DNA of 37,476 bases from JBBQKP01 sp038326995 (GCA_038326995.1 JBBQKP010000004.1:1-37476), one strand, 5' to 3'; counted from the stretch's first letter, positions 15,497-24,227 are shown. Notes: generated by a model not told the origin, from the letters alone. A program made the numbers and translations.

Positions 15497-16405
15497 ATGT
15501 TTGGTAATTGTACGCTTGTGAGCAGTTCCGACCACAAGCCAAACATCCGACAATCTGGATTACCCGCCCATGCTCTGCCCGGTCTGGGTTCTGCCAGTCT
15601 GGGTTCTGCCAGTCTGGGTTCTGCCAGTTTGGGTCAGATCGTTCGAGACCGTCGGATGCAACTGGGTATTTCGCTCACCGAACTCGCGATCCGGGCAGGA
15701 ATGTCCAAGGCGTATCTCTCCCTGATCGAGACGGGCACCGTCGCCAACCCGCCCGCTGACGACAAACTGCGCACGCTCGAAGCCCGCCTCGCCTTGCCGC
15801 CCGGGCGGCTTGTTACGATCGCGCAGCTTCATCGCACGCCCGCCGCGGTCCGAGAGGCGCTGACGCAGTTGGTCCGTCAGGCGGCGCACGATTCGAACCC
15901 CCAGGCGCCCCGGCCGCTCGATGCCGCATTCTTGTCAGGCCTGCTCCACCGCGTCGTCGATCAGGCCGCAGGAAACGTGACTTCGGTGTCAATGCGAATG
16001 ATCCCCGTCGTCAACAAAGTGGCGGCGGGTTATCCAAGTGACTTCACCGATCTCTCCTACCCGCGCGGCATCGCCGACGACTATACCCCCGCACCCGACC
16101 CGTCCGATCCCGATGCATTCGCCGCACGCGTGTTCGGCGATTCAATGACTCCCAAATACGCCCCGGGCGACGTCGTCGTCTTCTCGCCCGTCGCCGCCGT
16201 TCGTGACGGCGACGACTGTTTCGTTCGCTTCGACGACGGCACAACCACCTTCAAACGCGTCTACTCCACCTTAATCAAGGCCGCCCGGCACGTCAGGCTT
16301 GTCGCGAGAAACCCCAAATATCCACCGACCGAACTCCCGATCGATCGAATCGCCGGCGTGTACCGCGCGGTCCTTGTCGTTCGCCCCGCGTCTGATGAAG
16401 ATTAG
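15497..16405 (+). CDS. XRE-family repressor with LexA-like S24 protease domain
   Basis: About 302 residues. A Cro/CI-type helix-turn-helix lies at about 43-95 (IVRDRRMQLGISLTELAIRA, then SKAYLSLIETG). The C-terminal S24 domain keeps every self-cleavage landmark: the scissile Ala-Gly in VAAGYP (A177-G178), the nucleophile in VFGDSMTPKY (S216) and the general-base lysine in TTFKRVY (K253). Such proteins cleave themselves on RecA filaments and so respond to DNA damage. I chose ATG 15497 because the Shine-Dalgarno AAAAGGA lies just before it. The segment before the helix-turn-helix carries a LGSAS repeat. No phage genes are nearby, so the target genes are unknown. Confidence 0.85.
   Translation: MFGNCTLVSSSDHKPNIRQSGLPAHALPGLGSASLGSASLGSASLGQIVRDRRMQLGISLTELAIRAGMSKAYLSLIETGTVANPPADDKLRTLEARLALPPGRLVTIAQLHRTPAAVREALTQLVRQAAHDSNPQAPRPLDAAFLSGLLHRVVDQAAGNVTSVSMRMIPVVNKVAAGYPSDFTDLSYPRGIADDYTPAPDPSDPDAFAARVFGDSMTPKYAPGDVVVFSPVAAVRDGDDCFVRFDDGTTTFKRVYSTLIKAARHVRLVARNPKYPPTELPIDRIAGVYRAVLVVRPASDED
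15584..15628 (+). repeat. In-frame 15-bp tandem repeat before the HTH
   Basis: Three perfect copies of CTGGGTTCTGCCAGT (15584-15598, 15599-15613, 15614-15628) plus a partial copy. They encode repeated LGSAS in the N-terminal arm of the XRE-S24 regulator. Identity between copies suggests recent expansion. Confidence 0.95.
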
Positions 16406-16441
16406 CTCGACGATTGGTTTGACGATTAGTCTTACGATCAA
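16406..16441 (+). repeat. Degenerate 12-bp repeat after the regulator stop
   Basis: Three diverged 12-bp units (16406-16417, 16418-16429, 16430-16441) share ACGAT at the same place. They begin directly after the TAG stop of the XRE-S24 gene. Confidence 0.45.
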
Positions 16442-16588
16442 CAGATAGATGTACGAACAGATCGAGCGAGTCGCGATTCTCTTGACTGATTGCTCCTGAC
16501 ACGACCATACGCGGGGTTTGACCAACAGAGACCAACCCGCGAGTATTCATAAACACGACCCCACGACCCCGCCGGAGATTAATCGATC

Positions 16589-18337
16589 ATGTTCGCTTCA
16601 AACGTCACCAAAACCGCAACGATTCGCCTCGCCCTCGCCGCCTCGGCCGTTCTCGTGCCGCTCATGATGGGCTGCGAGAAAAACGCCGACCGTGTCGCCA
16701 TCGACGCCCTCAACAGCGCTTCGAGTGAGCGTTCGGGCGGTCCGTCGAATTTCACCAACGTCACGGGCAAGCTGCAGTCGGTCATCGCCAGCGGCAAGTC
16801 GGCACAAAAGGCCCAGGCCGCGGGAATGCTCGGCCAGATCAAGCTGCGTGAGGCCAACGAAAAGCTCGCCGACTGGTCTCTCCAGCAGGCCGAAATCTCC
16901 CGCCTTTCCCGCGAGATCAGCGCCACCGCGCGAACCGCCTCTTCTATCCAAAACCGTGTCGAAGCGTCATCGGCATACAACCCCAAGCCCGTGCTCGACG
17001 AACTCACGAAATTCGCCGCCTCCGCACGCGGTGAAGGCAACATCGCCGTCTTTGTCGAAAGTGAGCAGGGCGGCATCCCGTCTTTGGCGACGACCCGACT
17101 CAAAATCAGCGAACTCGAAAATCAGACCGCACAACTCAAGCAGAAGCTCGACACGCTTTTGCTTAATCGCGACACAACCTCCACCAACGCCGAGAAGCTC
17201 GCCACCGATGCCGTGACTCAGACCGGCGAAGAACGCGTCGCGACGCTCACACAAGTCGCGGCCCTTCGCGATGCGATCGGCGAAACCTCTCGCGATGTCT
17301 CATCAACTCAGGCACAGCTCTCCATCGTCACCGCCGACCTCGCCGCACAGGCCGCCCTCGCCAGGTCACTCGACTCTGTGCTGAGCGGTTTTGCAGAACG
17401 GAGTCAGCAGATTTCATCCAACTGGACGGCCACGCAGCAGAATCTCGCGAAACAAACCGACCTCGCCAAAGGCTTGCTCCAGGGAACGACCGACGGCAAG
17501 GCAGCACCCGCGGCGGCTCGGCTCACAGAACTGGCCGGGCTGATCAACGGCGCCGCGGCGCTGGAGGGTGAGATCGTCACGCTGCTGACGGATTCCGTGT
17601 CGCAATTCGAGACCGCGGCATCCTCTGCCACGACCTACGCCACCGAAATCGCCGCCATCCCGCCCGAAAAACTCTCGCCCGAACTCAGTGCCACGATCCG
17701 CGATTCGATCTCGCCGATCTTCTACAGACTGCAAGGCGTGGAAGCGCAGCGAACCCTCGCCTCCGTCCACCGAACCGCCGCAAGTACGCTGCTCACCCGG
17801 CGCGATTCTTCGGCGGCCATCATGCCCGTGCTCGCTTCGACGGGTTCATCGCTGCCTTCGGGCGTCGATGCGGCCGTGGTTGATGCCGCAAAACTTTCGC
17901 AGCAGATTCAGGTTTCTGTCGACGCCTCCTCTACCGCTTTGTCGTCCGCTTTATCTGATCTGGATAACGTGACGCAGGGAACGGGTGCGCTGCAGAATGC
18001 CGGGAAGATCGTCCGCGCTTACGTTCTTTATGAGCAGGCACTACTCGGTCGGTTCGCAGGCGCGGCAGGCGTCGCACCTGAACTCGCGTCCAAATCGGCT
18101 CAGTCACTTGCCGACGCACGACAGCAGATCGCCGACGCCCGCGCCAGCAACGTTCCGATGCTTACTCCCCCGGCCGAGATCAATGTCGCGCCCGCCGTCG
18201 AAGCACCAGCTGTCGAATCACCGGCCCCTGAAGCAACACCGGCCCCTGAAGCAACACCGGCACCCGAAACAACACCAGCACCCGAAGAAACGCCCGCTCC
18301 CGAACCGTCGCCGGCTCCCGCACCGGGCGGCGAATGA
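16589..18337 (+). CDS. Coiled-coil lipoprotein of unknown function
   Basis: A 582-residue protein. The N-terminus has a hydrophobic stretch ending in a lipobox (VLVPLMMGC), so the mature protein should be lipid-anchored at C29. Most of the rest is rich in Ala, Gln, Ser, Thr and Leu and looks like long helices or coiled coils (for example ISELENQTAQLKQKLDTLL). The last ~40 residues are a PAPEAT-type proline-rich tail made of 18-bp repeats. I do not recognise the family. Its shape suggests an envelope-spanning or scaffold role, but this is only inference. A GGAG lies 11 nt before the ATG. It converges on pstB, with only 29 bp between the stops. Confidence 0.75.
   Translation: MFASNVTKTATIRLALAASAVLVPLMMGCEKNADRVAIDALNSASSERSGGPSNFTNVTGKLQSVIASGKSAQKAQAAGMLGQIKLREANEKLADWSLQQAEISRLSREISATARTASSIQNRVEASSAYNPKPVLDELTKFAASARGEGNIAVFVESEQGGIPSLATTRLKISELENQTAQLKQKLDTLLLNRDTTSTNAEKLATDAVTQTGEERVATLTQVAALRDAIGETSRDVSSTQAQLSIVTADLAAQAALARSLDSVLSGFAERSQQISSNWTATQQNLAKQTDLAKGLLQGTTDGKAAPAAARLTELAGLINGAAALEGEIVTLLTDSVSQFETAASSATTYATEIAAIPPEKLSPELSATIRDSISPIFYRLQGVEAQRTLASVHRTAASTLLTRRDSSAAIMPVLASTGSSLPSGVDAAVVDAAKLSQQIQVSVDASSTALSSALSDLDNVTQGTGALQNAGKIVRAYVLYEQALLGRFAGAAGVAPELASKSAQSLADARQQIADARASNVPMLTPPAEINVAPAVEAPAVESPAPEATPAPEATPAPETTPAPEETPAPEPSPAPAPGGE
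18223..18312 (+). repeat. In-frame 18-bp tandem repeat, proline-rich tail
   Basis: Five 18-bp units (18223-18240, 18241-18258, 18259-18276, 18277-18294, 18295-18312) encode APEATP-type hexapeptides. The first two are identical; later ones diverge. Confidence 0.9.
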
Positions 18338-18366
18338 GACTCGACTGAACTGCAGACGCAACTCAA

Positions 18367-19311
18367 TCAGCCGAATCGGCCCGTGATGTAGTCCTCGGTC
18401 TGCTTCTGCTTGGGTGTCTGGAACAGGACTTTCGTCTCGCCGACTTCGACCAATTTGCCAAGATGCATGAATGCCGTGATGTCGCTCACGCGGGCGGCCT
18501 GCTGCATGTTGTGCGTGACGATCACGACCGTATATTTCTGGCGAAGCCCGTAAATCAAGTCTTCGATTTTTCCAGTCGCGATGGGATCAAGCGCACTGCA
18601 CGGCTCGTCCATGAGCAATACTTCCGGGCCAACAGCGATGGCGCGTGCGATGCAAAGCCGCTGCTGCTGGCCGCCCGACAAGCCTAGTGCGGAAGTGTGG
18701 AGACGATCTTTGGCTTCCTCCCACAGAGCCGCGTTGCGCAAGGAGCGTTCTACGATCTCATCGCACGCCGAGCGTGTGAGGCGCATGTGCAGGCGCGGGC
18801 CGTAGGCGACGTTGTCGTAGATTGATTTGGGAAACGGATTGGGCCTTTGAAAGACCATGCCCACTCGCCGCCGCAGCTCGACGGGATCGATCTGCCTGCC
18901 CAGAAGGTCGACTTCGCGTAGTCGCATGACGCCCGAAGCATGTGCGCCGGGAACCAGGTCGTTCATCCGGTTGATCCAGCGAAGCAGGGTGGATTTGCCG
19001 CACCCGCTTGCACCGATGAAGGCGGTGACTTGTCCTTCGGGAATATTTAAGTTGATGTCGTGTAGAGCGTGGTAGGCCGAGTACCATGAATTGAAGCCGC
19101 GGAGTTCGACGGCGGTGCGGGGCTCGGCGTGCTGGTGTCCGCGCGATGTGCCCTGACCTGTCACCTGACCTGTCACCTGACCTGTCACCTGACCAGCTGA
19201 ATGTCTTGCGGACAGGTCGATCGAGACCGGGGATGGTGTAGCGGATGAAGAATTGCCTGACGAATTTCCCGCGGGCCTTCTCTCGGACTCACTTGAACGC
19301 ACAGATTCCAT
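18367..19311 (-). CDS. pstB: Phosphate ABC transporter ATPase PstB
   Basis: About 314 residues. Walker A is GASGCGKST, the Q-loop region VGMVFQRPNPFPKSIYDN, the signature LSGGQQQRLCIARAIA, and Walker B VLLMDEPCSALDP. The end TPKQKQTEDYITGRFG is diagnostic of PstB. PstB powers high-affinity phosphate uptake through PstA and PstC. The pstS, pstC, pstA and phoU genes are not in this window, so this is an orphan copy. I chose ATG 19311, because the ATG at 19365 overlaps the divergent GGQ gene. Even so there is an unusual N-terminal extension of about 60 residues containing GQVT repeats before the ABC domain. Confidence 0.92.
   Translation of the reverse strand: MESVRSSESERRPAGNSSGNSSSATPSPVSIDLSARHSAGQVTGQVTGQVTGQGTSRGHQHAEPRTAVELRGFNSWYSAYHALHDINLNIPEGQVTAFIGASGCGKSTLLRWINRMNDLVPGAHASGVMRLREVDLLGRQIDPVELRRRVGMVFQRPNPFPKSIYDNVAYGPRLHMRLTRSACDEIVERSLRNAALWEEAKDRLHTSALGLSGGQQQRLCIARAIAVGPEVLLMDEPCSALDPIATGKIEDLIYGLRQKYTVVIVTHNMQQAARVSDITAFMHLGKLVEVGETKVLFQTPKQKQTEDYITGRFG
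19152..19199 (-). repeat. In-frame 12-bp tandem repeat in pstB extension
   Basis: Three perfect copies of CCTGACCTGTCA (19152-19163, 19164-19175, 19176-19187) and one partial copy (19188-19199). They encode GQVT repeats in the N-terminal extension of PstB. Confidence 0.95.
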
Positions 19312-19344
19312 TTGCGAAGTGTCCCATGCGATTGTTAAGATTCC

Positions 19345-19911
19345 ATGAGCGCCAAAAGCAACCATCTACAAGTCTCGAATGACTCCGCCTCGCCGCGCGA
19401 CCTCTGGCTCGCCATGGACGAAGCAGCATTGGCCGCGCTGTGCATCCGCCAGACGTTTCGCGGCTCGGGGCCGGGCGGACAGCATCGCAACACCACCAGC
19501 AGCGGCGTGCGAATGGTTCATCAACCAACCGAACTATGCGGGCAGGCGACTCAAGGCAGGTCGCAGGTGGACAACATCCGGGCCGCGCTGATGTCGCTCC
19601 GCTGGACGATCGCGATCGAAATTCGTCTGCCTTTGAACGGCGATTCGACTGTGTTATTGCAGCACCGGACTGGCGACCGCCTCACGCAGATCACACGACA
19701 GGCCGCACCACAACTCGCCGCTGTCGTTCTGGATGCGCTGGCCGACACGGGTTTCGTCGTCAACGCTGCCGCGGCGAACTTGGGCGTCTCCAGCTCCCAG
19801 CTCGCCGGCTTCATCACCGACCATCCGCCTCTTCTGACCGCGGCCAACCGTGGGCGCGAGTCGCATCAACTCAGGCCACTTACCGCGCCCGGCAGGAGAG
19901 GATCGCGATAA
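19345..19911 (+). CDS. GGQ-domain release-factor-like protein
   Basis: A 188-residue protein with the GGQ motif of class I release factors (FRGSGPGGQHRNTTSSGVRM). The GGQ glutamine methyl-acceptor loop promotes hydrolysis of peptidyl-tRNA on the ribosome. No stop-codon recognition domain is present, so it resembles rescue factors of the ArfB/ICT1 kind or the planctomycete 'release factor-like' family. The helical part after GGQ ends in a basic tail (LTAPGRRGSR), which in ArfB would enter the empty mRNA channel. The residue after GGQH is R rather than the usual V. The start is uncertain: no Shine-Dalgarno sequence, and TAAGAT lies only 3 nt upstream; ATG 19414 is an alternative. Confidence 0.75.
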   Translation: MSAKSNHLQVSNDSASPRDLWLAMDEAALAALCIRQTFRGSGPGGQHRNTTSSGVRMVHQPTELCGQATQGRSQVDNIRAALMSLRWTIAIEIRLPLNGDSTVLLQHRTGDRLTQITRQAAPQLAAVVLDALADTGFVVNAAAANLGVSSSQLAGFITDHPPLLTAANRGRESHQLRPLTAPGRRGSR

Positions 19912-20036
19912 GACAATTCGAGATCGAGCGGGCAAGACCGAATAGGAGTGTTTCAACCGTTCTTGCTCGACACTCCTGTGCTCTGGCCCGTCCGCACGCG
20001 ACCTTGTTACCACTCGACTAAAGAATTGCGAAAATC

Positions 20037-22802
20037 CTACTTCGCATCCTTCCAGTTCATCCCACTGCCGACCTCCACTTTGATCGGCACATCCATTTTC
20101 ATCGCATTGATCATTTCCTCGCGCAGCACCTTCGCGTGCTCTTCCAAGCGACCCGTCGGCACTTCCATGACCAGTTCGTCATGCACCTGAAGCAAAAGTT
20201 TGCCCGGCAAGTTTTCGTGCTTGAGGCGCGCAAGAAGCCGGATCATCGCGACCTTGATCAGATCGGCGGCCGAGCCTTGTACGACGCTGTTGATCGACAC
20301 GCGCTCTGCCTGGTTTCGCATGTTAATGATGCGGCTGTCGATGTCCGCGATGATCCGCCGCCTGCCCAGAATCGTGCTGACGAATCCGTTCGTTCGTGCG
20401 TGGGCGACACACTCGTCCATGAACGTTTTGATGCCCGGGAATCGTGCGTTGTATCGGTCGATGAGGTCCTGCGCCGCGGAGTTCGACAGGCCGTCGATAC
20501 GCCGCGCCAGCCCGAACGCCGTCACGCCGTAGATGATGCCGAAGTTGATCGTCTTGGCACTGGTCCGCTGCTCGCGCGAAACGTTCTCAAGCGCTACGCC
20601 GAATACTTCTGCCGCCACCGCGGTGTGAATATCCAGATCGTCCTCGAACGCCTTAAGCAGTGCGGGTTCGTGCGTGAAATGCGCCAGCACACGAAGCTCG
20701 ATCTGCGAATAGTCCGCGCTCAACAGAACATGTGTCGCGTCCCTGGGAACAAACGCCAGTCGAATCCGCTGGCCTTCATCCGTTCGAATGGGAATATTCT
20801 GCAGGTTCGGGTCGCTCGAACTCAGTCGGCCCGTCGCTGCGCCTGTTTGATTAAAGCTGGTATGAATTCTGCCCGTCTGCGGATGGATATCATGAACCAG
20901 ATTATCGAGATACGTGTTCTTCAGCTTCACGAGCGAGCGGTACTCAAGAATAAGCTTCGGCACGGGATGTTCCATCGCGAGCTTTTCCAGAACTTCGACG
21001 TCGGTGCTGTAGCCGGTCTTGGTTTTCTTCACCGGGGTTAGTTTGAGCTTGGTGAAGAGAATCTCCGCGAGCTGCTTCGGAGAATCAGGATTGAAATCAC
21101 TGTCGGCCTCTTTGGCGATCTGCTCCTTCAGCAACTCGATTCGCCCGCCCAGCACGCTCGACTGCTCCCGCAAAACGGCCGGGTCGACGCGCACGCCGTT
21201 GTGCTCCATCTCCGCCAGCACCTGAATCAACGGCACCTCAACTTCATCGTATAACTTCAGCAACTCCGGAATTGCGGCGAGTCGGGGCAAGAGCAGTTCA
21301 TCAAGTCGCCAGGTGATGTCGACGTCTTCGCTCGCATAACGAGAGATTCGCTGCGTGTCGACGCGGTCCATGGTCATCAACCCCTTGCCACTGCCGATGA
21401 GGTCTGAGGTGGGAATTTTGCGAAAGCCAAGAAGCTGCAGCGCAAGAGAATCGATGCCGAAGGACATGCGCGAAGAGTCGAGCAGGAATGCCGCTAGCAT
21501 GGTGTCGCCCGCGATGCCCTGCATGATTACGCCCGCCCGGCGCATCACGAGCATGTCGTACTTAATGTTATGGCCGATCTTCTGGACGAGCGGGCTTTGG
21601 AGGATCGGCCCGAGTCGATCGAGGACGACTTTTTCGTTCAGCGATTTTTGTCCGAGCGGCGCGCGAAGCGGGATGTAACACCCCGTGCCGTGCTTCCACG
21701 AAAATGACAGGCCAACCAGATCGGCCTGCGTCGGATGAATACTCGTGGTCTCGGTATCAAACGCGAAGCGGCCAATGTTTGTCAGTTCTACTACAAACGC
21801 ATCGAAGAGTTCAATCGTATCGATAAGCCGATAGTCGCACGCGGCGCTGTCGTCGGCCTTGGTCGCGTTTTCTGCCGCGGGAAGATCAAACAACCCGGGC
21901 GGCTCGTTGGATGGTTTGGCGGCGGCTGGCTTTGGCGATTCGACAGGGCCGAGCCTGGCGAGCAGTTGCCGAAAGCCCAGCTCCTTCAAGGCCTGTCGAA
22001 GGGCGGGCGTGTCGAGGCTTTTGCTCTTGCATGCCGGAACATCGAGTACGACTGGCACATCGGTTTTGAGCGTGACCAGCGACCGCGTAATCGGCAAGTT
22101 CGGCTGATGCGCCAGCAGATTCTCGACGAGCTTCTTCTTGCTCTTGAGCTTGTCGAGGTTGGCGTAGATGCCTTCGATCGAGCCGAAATCGGAGATTAAT
22201 TGAGCGGCGGTTTTCTCGCCCACGCCGGCCGCGCCCGGAACATTGTCGGTCGAATCGCCGATGAGCGTCTGCACCGCGATCGCATCGCCCGGCCCGTAGC
22301 CCAGCTTTTCCTTCATCGCCTCGGGCGTGAAAACGATATCGGCGACGGGGTCGTACATCGACACGTGGGCAGAGAGAACCTGCCGAAGATCCTTGTCCTT
22401 CGACACAAGAAAAACGTCGAAGTCGCCCTCGAGCTGTCTCGCATAGGTCGCGAGCAAATCATCGGCCTCAAAGCCCGGCGCGACGTAGATCGGCACGCCC
22501 GCATCCTTCACGATCTGCAGAATTCGCGTTTCCTGAGGGCCGAAATCACTCGGCCGCGGCGGACGATTGGCCTTGTAGTTCGGGTCGATCTCCTTTCGAA
22601 AAACCGTCTCGTCACCCGAATCGATAACCATCGCCAGGTAGTCGGGCTTTTTCGTCTGCACGAGGTTCAGCAGCATCTGCGTGAACACATATGTCGCCTT
22701 CGTCGGCTCGCCTGTGGGCGAGGTCAGGTCGCGAAAGGGTGCGAAATACGAGCGGTAAATATGAGCATGGCCGTCGATGAGGTAGAACGTGGGGCGCGAC
22801 AT
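20037..22802 (-). CDS. polA: DNA polymerase I
   Basis: About 921 residues with all three domains. The N-terminal 5'-3' exonuclease starts FYLIDGHAHIYRSYFAPF and has GFEADDLLATYA and SKDKDLRQVL. The 3'-5' proofreading domain keeps its acidic residues (FDTETTSIHP; YASEDVDITW with YxxxD), so it should be active. The polymerase domain has motif A (LLSADYSQIELRVLAHF), the O-helix (KTINFGIIYG, with Phe rather than Tyr) and motif C (LLQVHDELVMEVP). It fills gaps in repair and Okazaki-fragment maturation. I chose ATG 22802, where the family N-terminus MSRPTFYLIDG begins. TACCAT lies 6 nt upstream and there is no Shine-Dalgarno sequence. Confidence 0.97.
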   Translation of the reverse strand: MSRPTFYLIDGHAHIYRSYFAPFRDLTSPTGEPTKATYVFTQMLLNLVQTKKPDYLAMVIDSGDETVFRKEIDPNYKANRPPRPSDFGPQETRILQIVKDAGVPIYVAPGFEADDLLATYARQLEGDFDVFLVSKDKDLRQVLSAHVSMYDPVADIVFTPEAMKEKLGYGPGDAIAVQTLIGDSTDNVPGAAGVGEKTAAQLISDFGSIEGIYANLDKLKSKKKLVENLLAHQPNLPITRSLVTLKTDVPVVLDVPACKSKSLDTPALRQALKELGFRQLLARLGPVESPKPAAAKPSNEPPGLFDLPAAENATKADDSAACDYRLIDTIELFDAFVVELTNIGRFAFDTETTSIHPTQADLVGLSFSWKHGTGCYIPLRAPLGQKSLNEKVVLDRLGPILQSPLVQKIGHNIKYDMLVMRRAGVIMQGIAGDTMLAAFLLDSSRMSFGIDSLALQLLGFRKIPTSDLIGSGKGLMTMDRVDTQRISRYASEDVDITWRLDELLLPRLAAIPELLKLYDEVEVPLIQVLAEMEHNGVRVDPAVLREQSSVLGGRIELLKEQIAKEADSDFNPDSPKQLAEILFTKLKLTPVKKTKTGYSTDVEVLEKLAMEHPVPKLILEYRSLVKLKNTYLDNLVHDIHPQTGRIHTSFNQTGAATGRLSSSDPNLQNIPIRTDEGQRIRLAFVPRDATHVLLSADYSQIELRVLAHFTHEPALLKAFEDDLDIHTAVAAEVFGVALENVSREQRTSAKTINFGIIYGVTAFGLARRIDGLSNSAAQDLIDRYNARFPGIKTFMDECVAHARTNGFVSTILGRRRIIADIDSRIINMRNQAERVSINSVVQGSAADLIKVAMIRLLARLKHENLPGKLLLQVHDELVMEVPTGRLEEHAKVLREEMINAMKMDVPIKVEVGSGMNWKDAK

Positions 22803-22808
22803 TGAAGC

Positions 22809-22814
22809 ATGGTA
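22809..22814 (-). promoter_or_regulatory. Candidate -10 box of polA
   Basis: TACCAT on the minus strand ends 6 nt before the polA ATG, the spacing expected of a leaderless transcript. The -35 region is poor (TTCGCC at 17 bp). Confidence 0.35.
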
Positions 22815-22918
22815 GCGCGGCCGCGTGCGATGGCGAAACCGGGCGTTCGTGCACGCCATTCACGTACTTGATGTGCGCAGGCGAAAATCGAATTGCTGGC
22901 GATTGTTCGAACGAGCGC

Positions 22919-22924
22919 TATGAT
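22919..22924 (+). promoter_or_regulatory. Candidate -10 box of secreted hydrolase
   Basis: TATGAT (5 of 6 to the consensus TATAAT) ends exactly 6 nt before the ATG at 22931, again a leaderless geometry. The nearest -35-like TTGCTG is at a 20-bp spacing. Confidence 0.45.
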
Positions 22925-22930
22925 CGGCCT

Positions 22931-24196
22931 ATGCCTAAGACGTGGTTTAAGATGTGCGTGGGGATCGCCGCCGCGGTTGTGCCCTTCATCGGGATCTCGC
23001 GTGCGCAGACATCTGAAATAGACAAGTCGGCTGCGCCAACGACGATCATAGACGCATCGGCTGCACCGAAGACGCAGGCTGCTGTCGATCGGATTACGCG
23101 TGCTCGTTTCGCTTTGGAGTATTCCGAGTTTGATCGTAGGTATTCCGCACTGTTTGAAGCCGGGCAGGTGGACGGGCCGACGAAGGCGCGGATCAACCGC
23201 ACATTTGATCGGCTGACTCGCGAGTTTTTTCGCAAGGACCAAAGCCGGGCGATGCAAATGATCGAGGCGCTGACCAGTTCACTGCCTTTGCCCGCCACCG
23301 GGTTTCGTGAATCGCCGCAAATCAGTACGTCGGCGATTATCGGCATGGACATTGCGAGGCAGAAGCTGGTGTCGCGCATCATCGCGGCTAAGGAGAACGT
23401 TCCGGTTTGGGTTGTGAAAGCCGTCGAAGCGCGCCTCGCACTCCTGCGCGACGAGCCGGGCGAGGCGACGGCCGCTCAATTCCTTGCGGACCGAGACCAA
23501 TTGCGTAAGCAGCTCGAGCAGGAAGTCGCGTCGGTCGAAGCGGGAAAAAATCCGTATGTCGGCAAGGTCGGCACGTGGTGGACGCTTCTCACCACCGCAA
23601 GCGGCGCACGCATCCCCGCGTTTATTCACGTCCCCGCGTCACTCGACATCACTAAGCCCGTGCCGCTGCTCATCGCACTTCATGGCGCGGGGGCCGACGA
23701 AAGTATGTTCCCGTTCGGCTATGGCGCTGGACGGCTATCAAAACTGGCCGACGAGAAAGGGTTCATCGTGGTCTCGCCCAACACGTTTTCGGTACTGGGA
23801 AGCGGCACGGCAGGCGCGGATGTGCTTGCGGCCACGCTCGAACAGATCGCATCGATTCGCACAATCGACACCGGGCGCGTCTATCTGCTGGGGCACTCGC
23901 TGGGCGCGATCACGGCCTGGGGGCTTGTCAACCAGAATCCGGGCGAGATCGCCGCCATCGCGCTCATCGGCGCGATCCCCGCGTTGCCTCCCGACCTGAC
24001 TAAAGTCCCCCCGACGCTGCTCATGATCGGCGAGCTGGACAACATTTTCCCTGCGAAAGCCGCGGCCCGGCGGGCGATTGAAATGCGAGAGAAGGGCGCG
24101 AAGCTGTTTGAAGATCACGTGGTTCCTGACACGGGTCACACGCTGATCGTGGGCGAGGAATTGCCCGGCGTGATCGATTGGCTGTTGAGTCGATGA
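22931..24196 (+). CDS. Secreted alpha/beta hydrolase (esterase-like)
   Basis: About 421 residues with an N-terminal signal peptide (basic MPKTWFK, hydrophobic core, ISRAQ cleavage region). Residues ~60-220 are helical and of unknown role. The C-terminal half is an alpha/beta hydrolase with an oxyanion region LIALHGAGADE, nucleophile elbow LGHSLG, acid in GELDNIFP and histidine in DTGHT. It resembles LpqC/PHB-depolymerase-like esterases that act on polymers or esters outside the cytoplasm. The substrate is unknown. The start is supported by the signal peptide and by TATGAT 6 nt upstream. It is divergent from polA. Confidence 0.8.
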   Translation: MPKTWFKMCVGIAAAVVPFIGISRAQTSEIDKSAAPTTIIDASAAPKTQAAVDRITRARFALEYSEFDRRYSALFEAGQVDGPTKARINRTFDRLTREFFRKDQSRAMQMIEALTSSLPLPATGFRESPQISTSAIIGMDIARQKLVSRIIAAKENVPVWVVKAVEARLALLRDEPGEATAAQFLADRDQLRKQLEQEVASVEAGKNPYVGKVGTWWTLLTTASGARIPAFIHVPASLDITKPVPLLIALHGAGADESMFPFGYGAGRLSKLADEKGFIVVSPNTFSVLGSGTAGADVLAATLEQIASIRTIDTGRVYLLGHSLGAITAWGLVNQNPGEIAAIALIGAIPALPPDLTKVPPTLLMIGELDNIFPAKAAARRAIEMREKGAKLFEDHVVPDTGHTLIVGEELPGVIDWLLSR

Positions 24197-24227
24197 GGGG
24201 GATAGGAAAGTGAGATTGTGAAACTGT

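Noticed and set aside
15497..16405. Prophage remnant marked by the XRE-S24 repressor
   Set aside because: No integrase, structural or other phage-like genes flank it, and neighbours are ordinary chromosomal genes.
19925..19976. Bidirectional terminator between the GGQ gene and polA
   Set aside because: Inverted repeats exist (GGAGTGT/ACACTCC and CGAGC..CAAGA/TCTTGCTCG), but they are not nested and no T run follows on either strand.
20136..21041. Long plus-strand open frame opposite polA
   Set aside because: It lies fully within the strongly conserved polymerase domain on the other strand and is basic and arginine-rich, as expected of an antisense frame.
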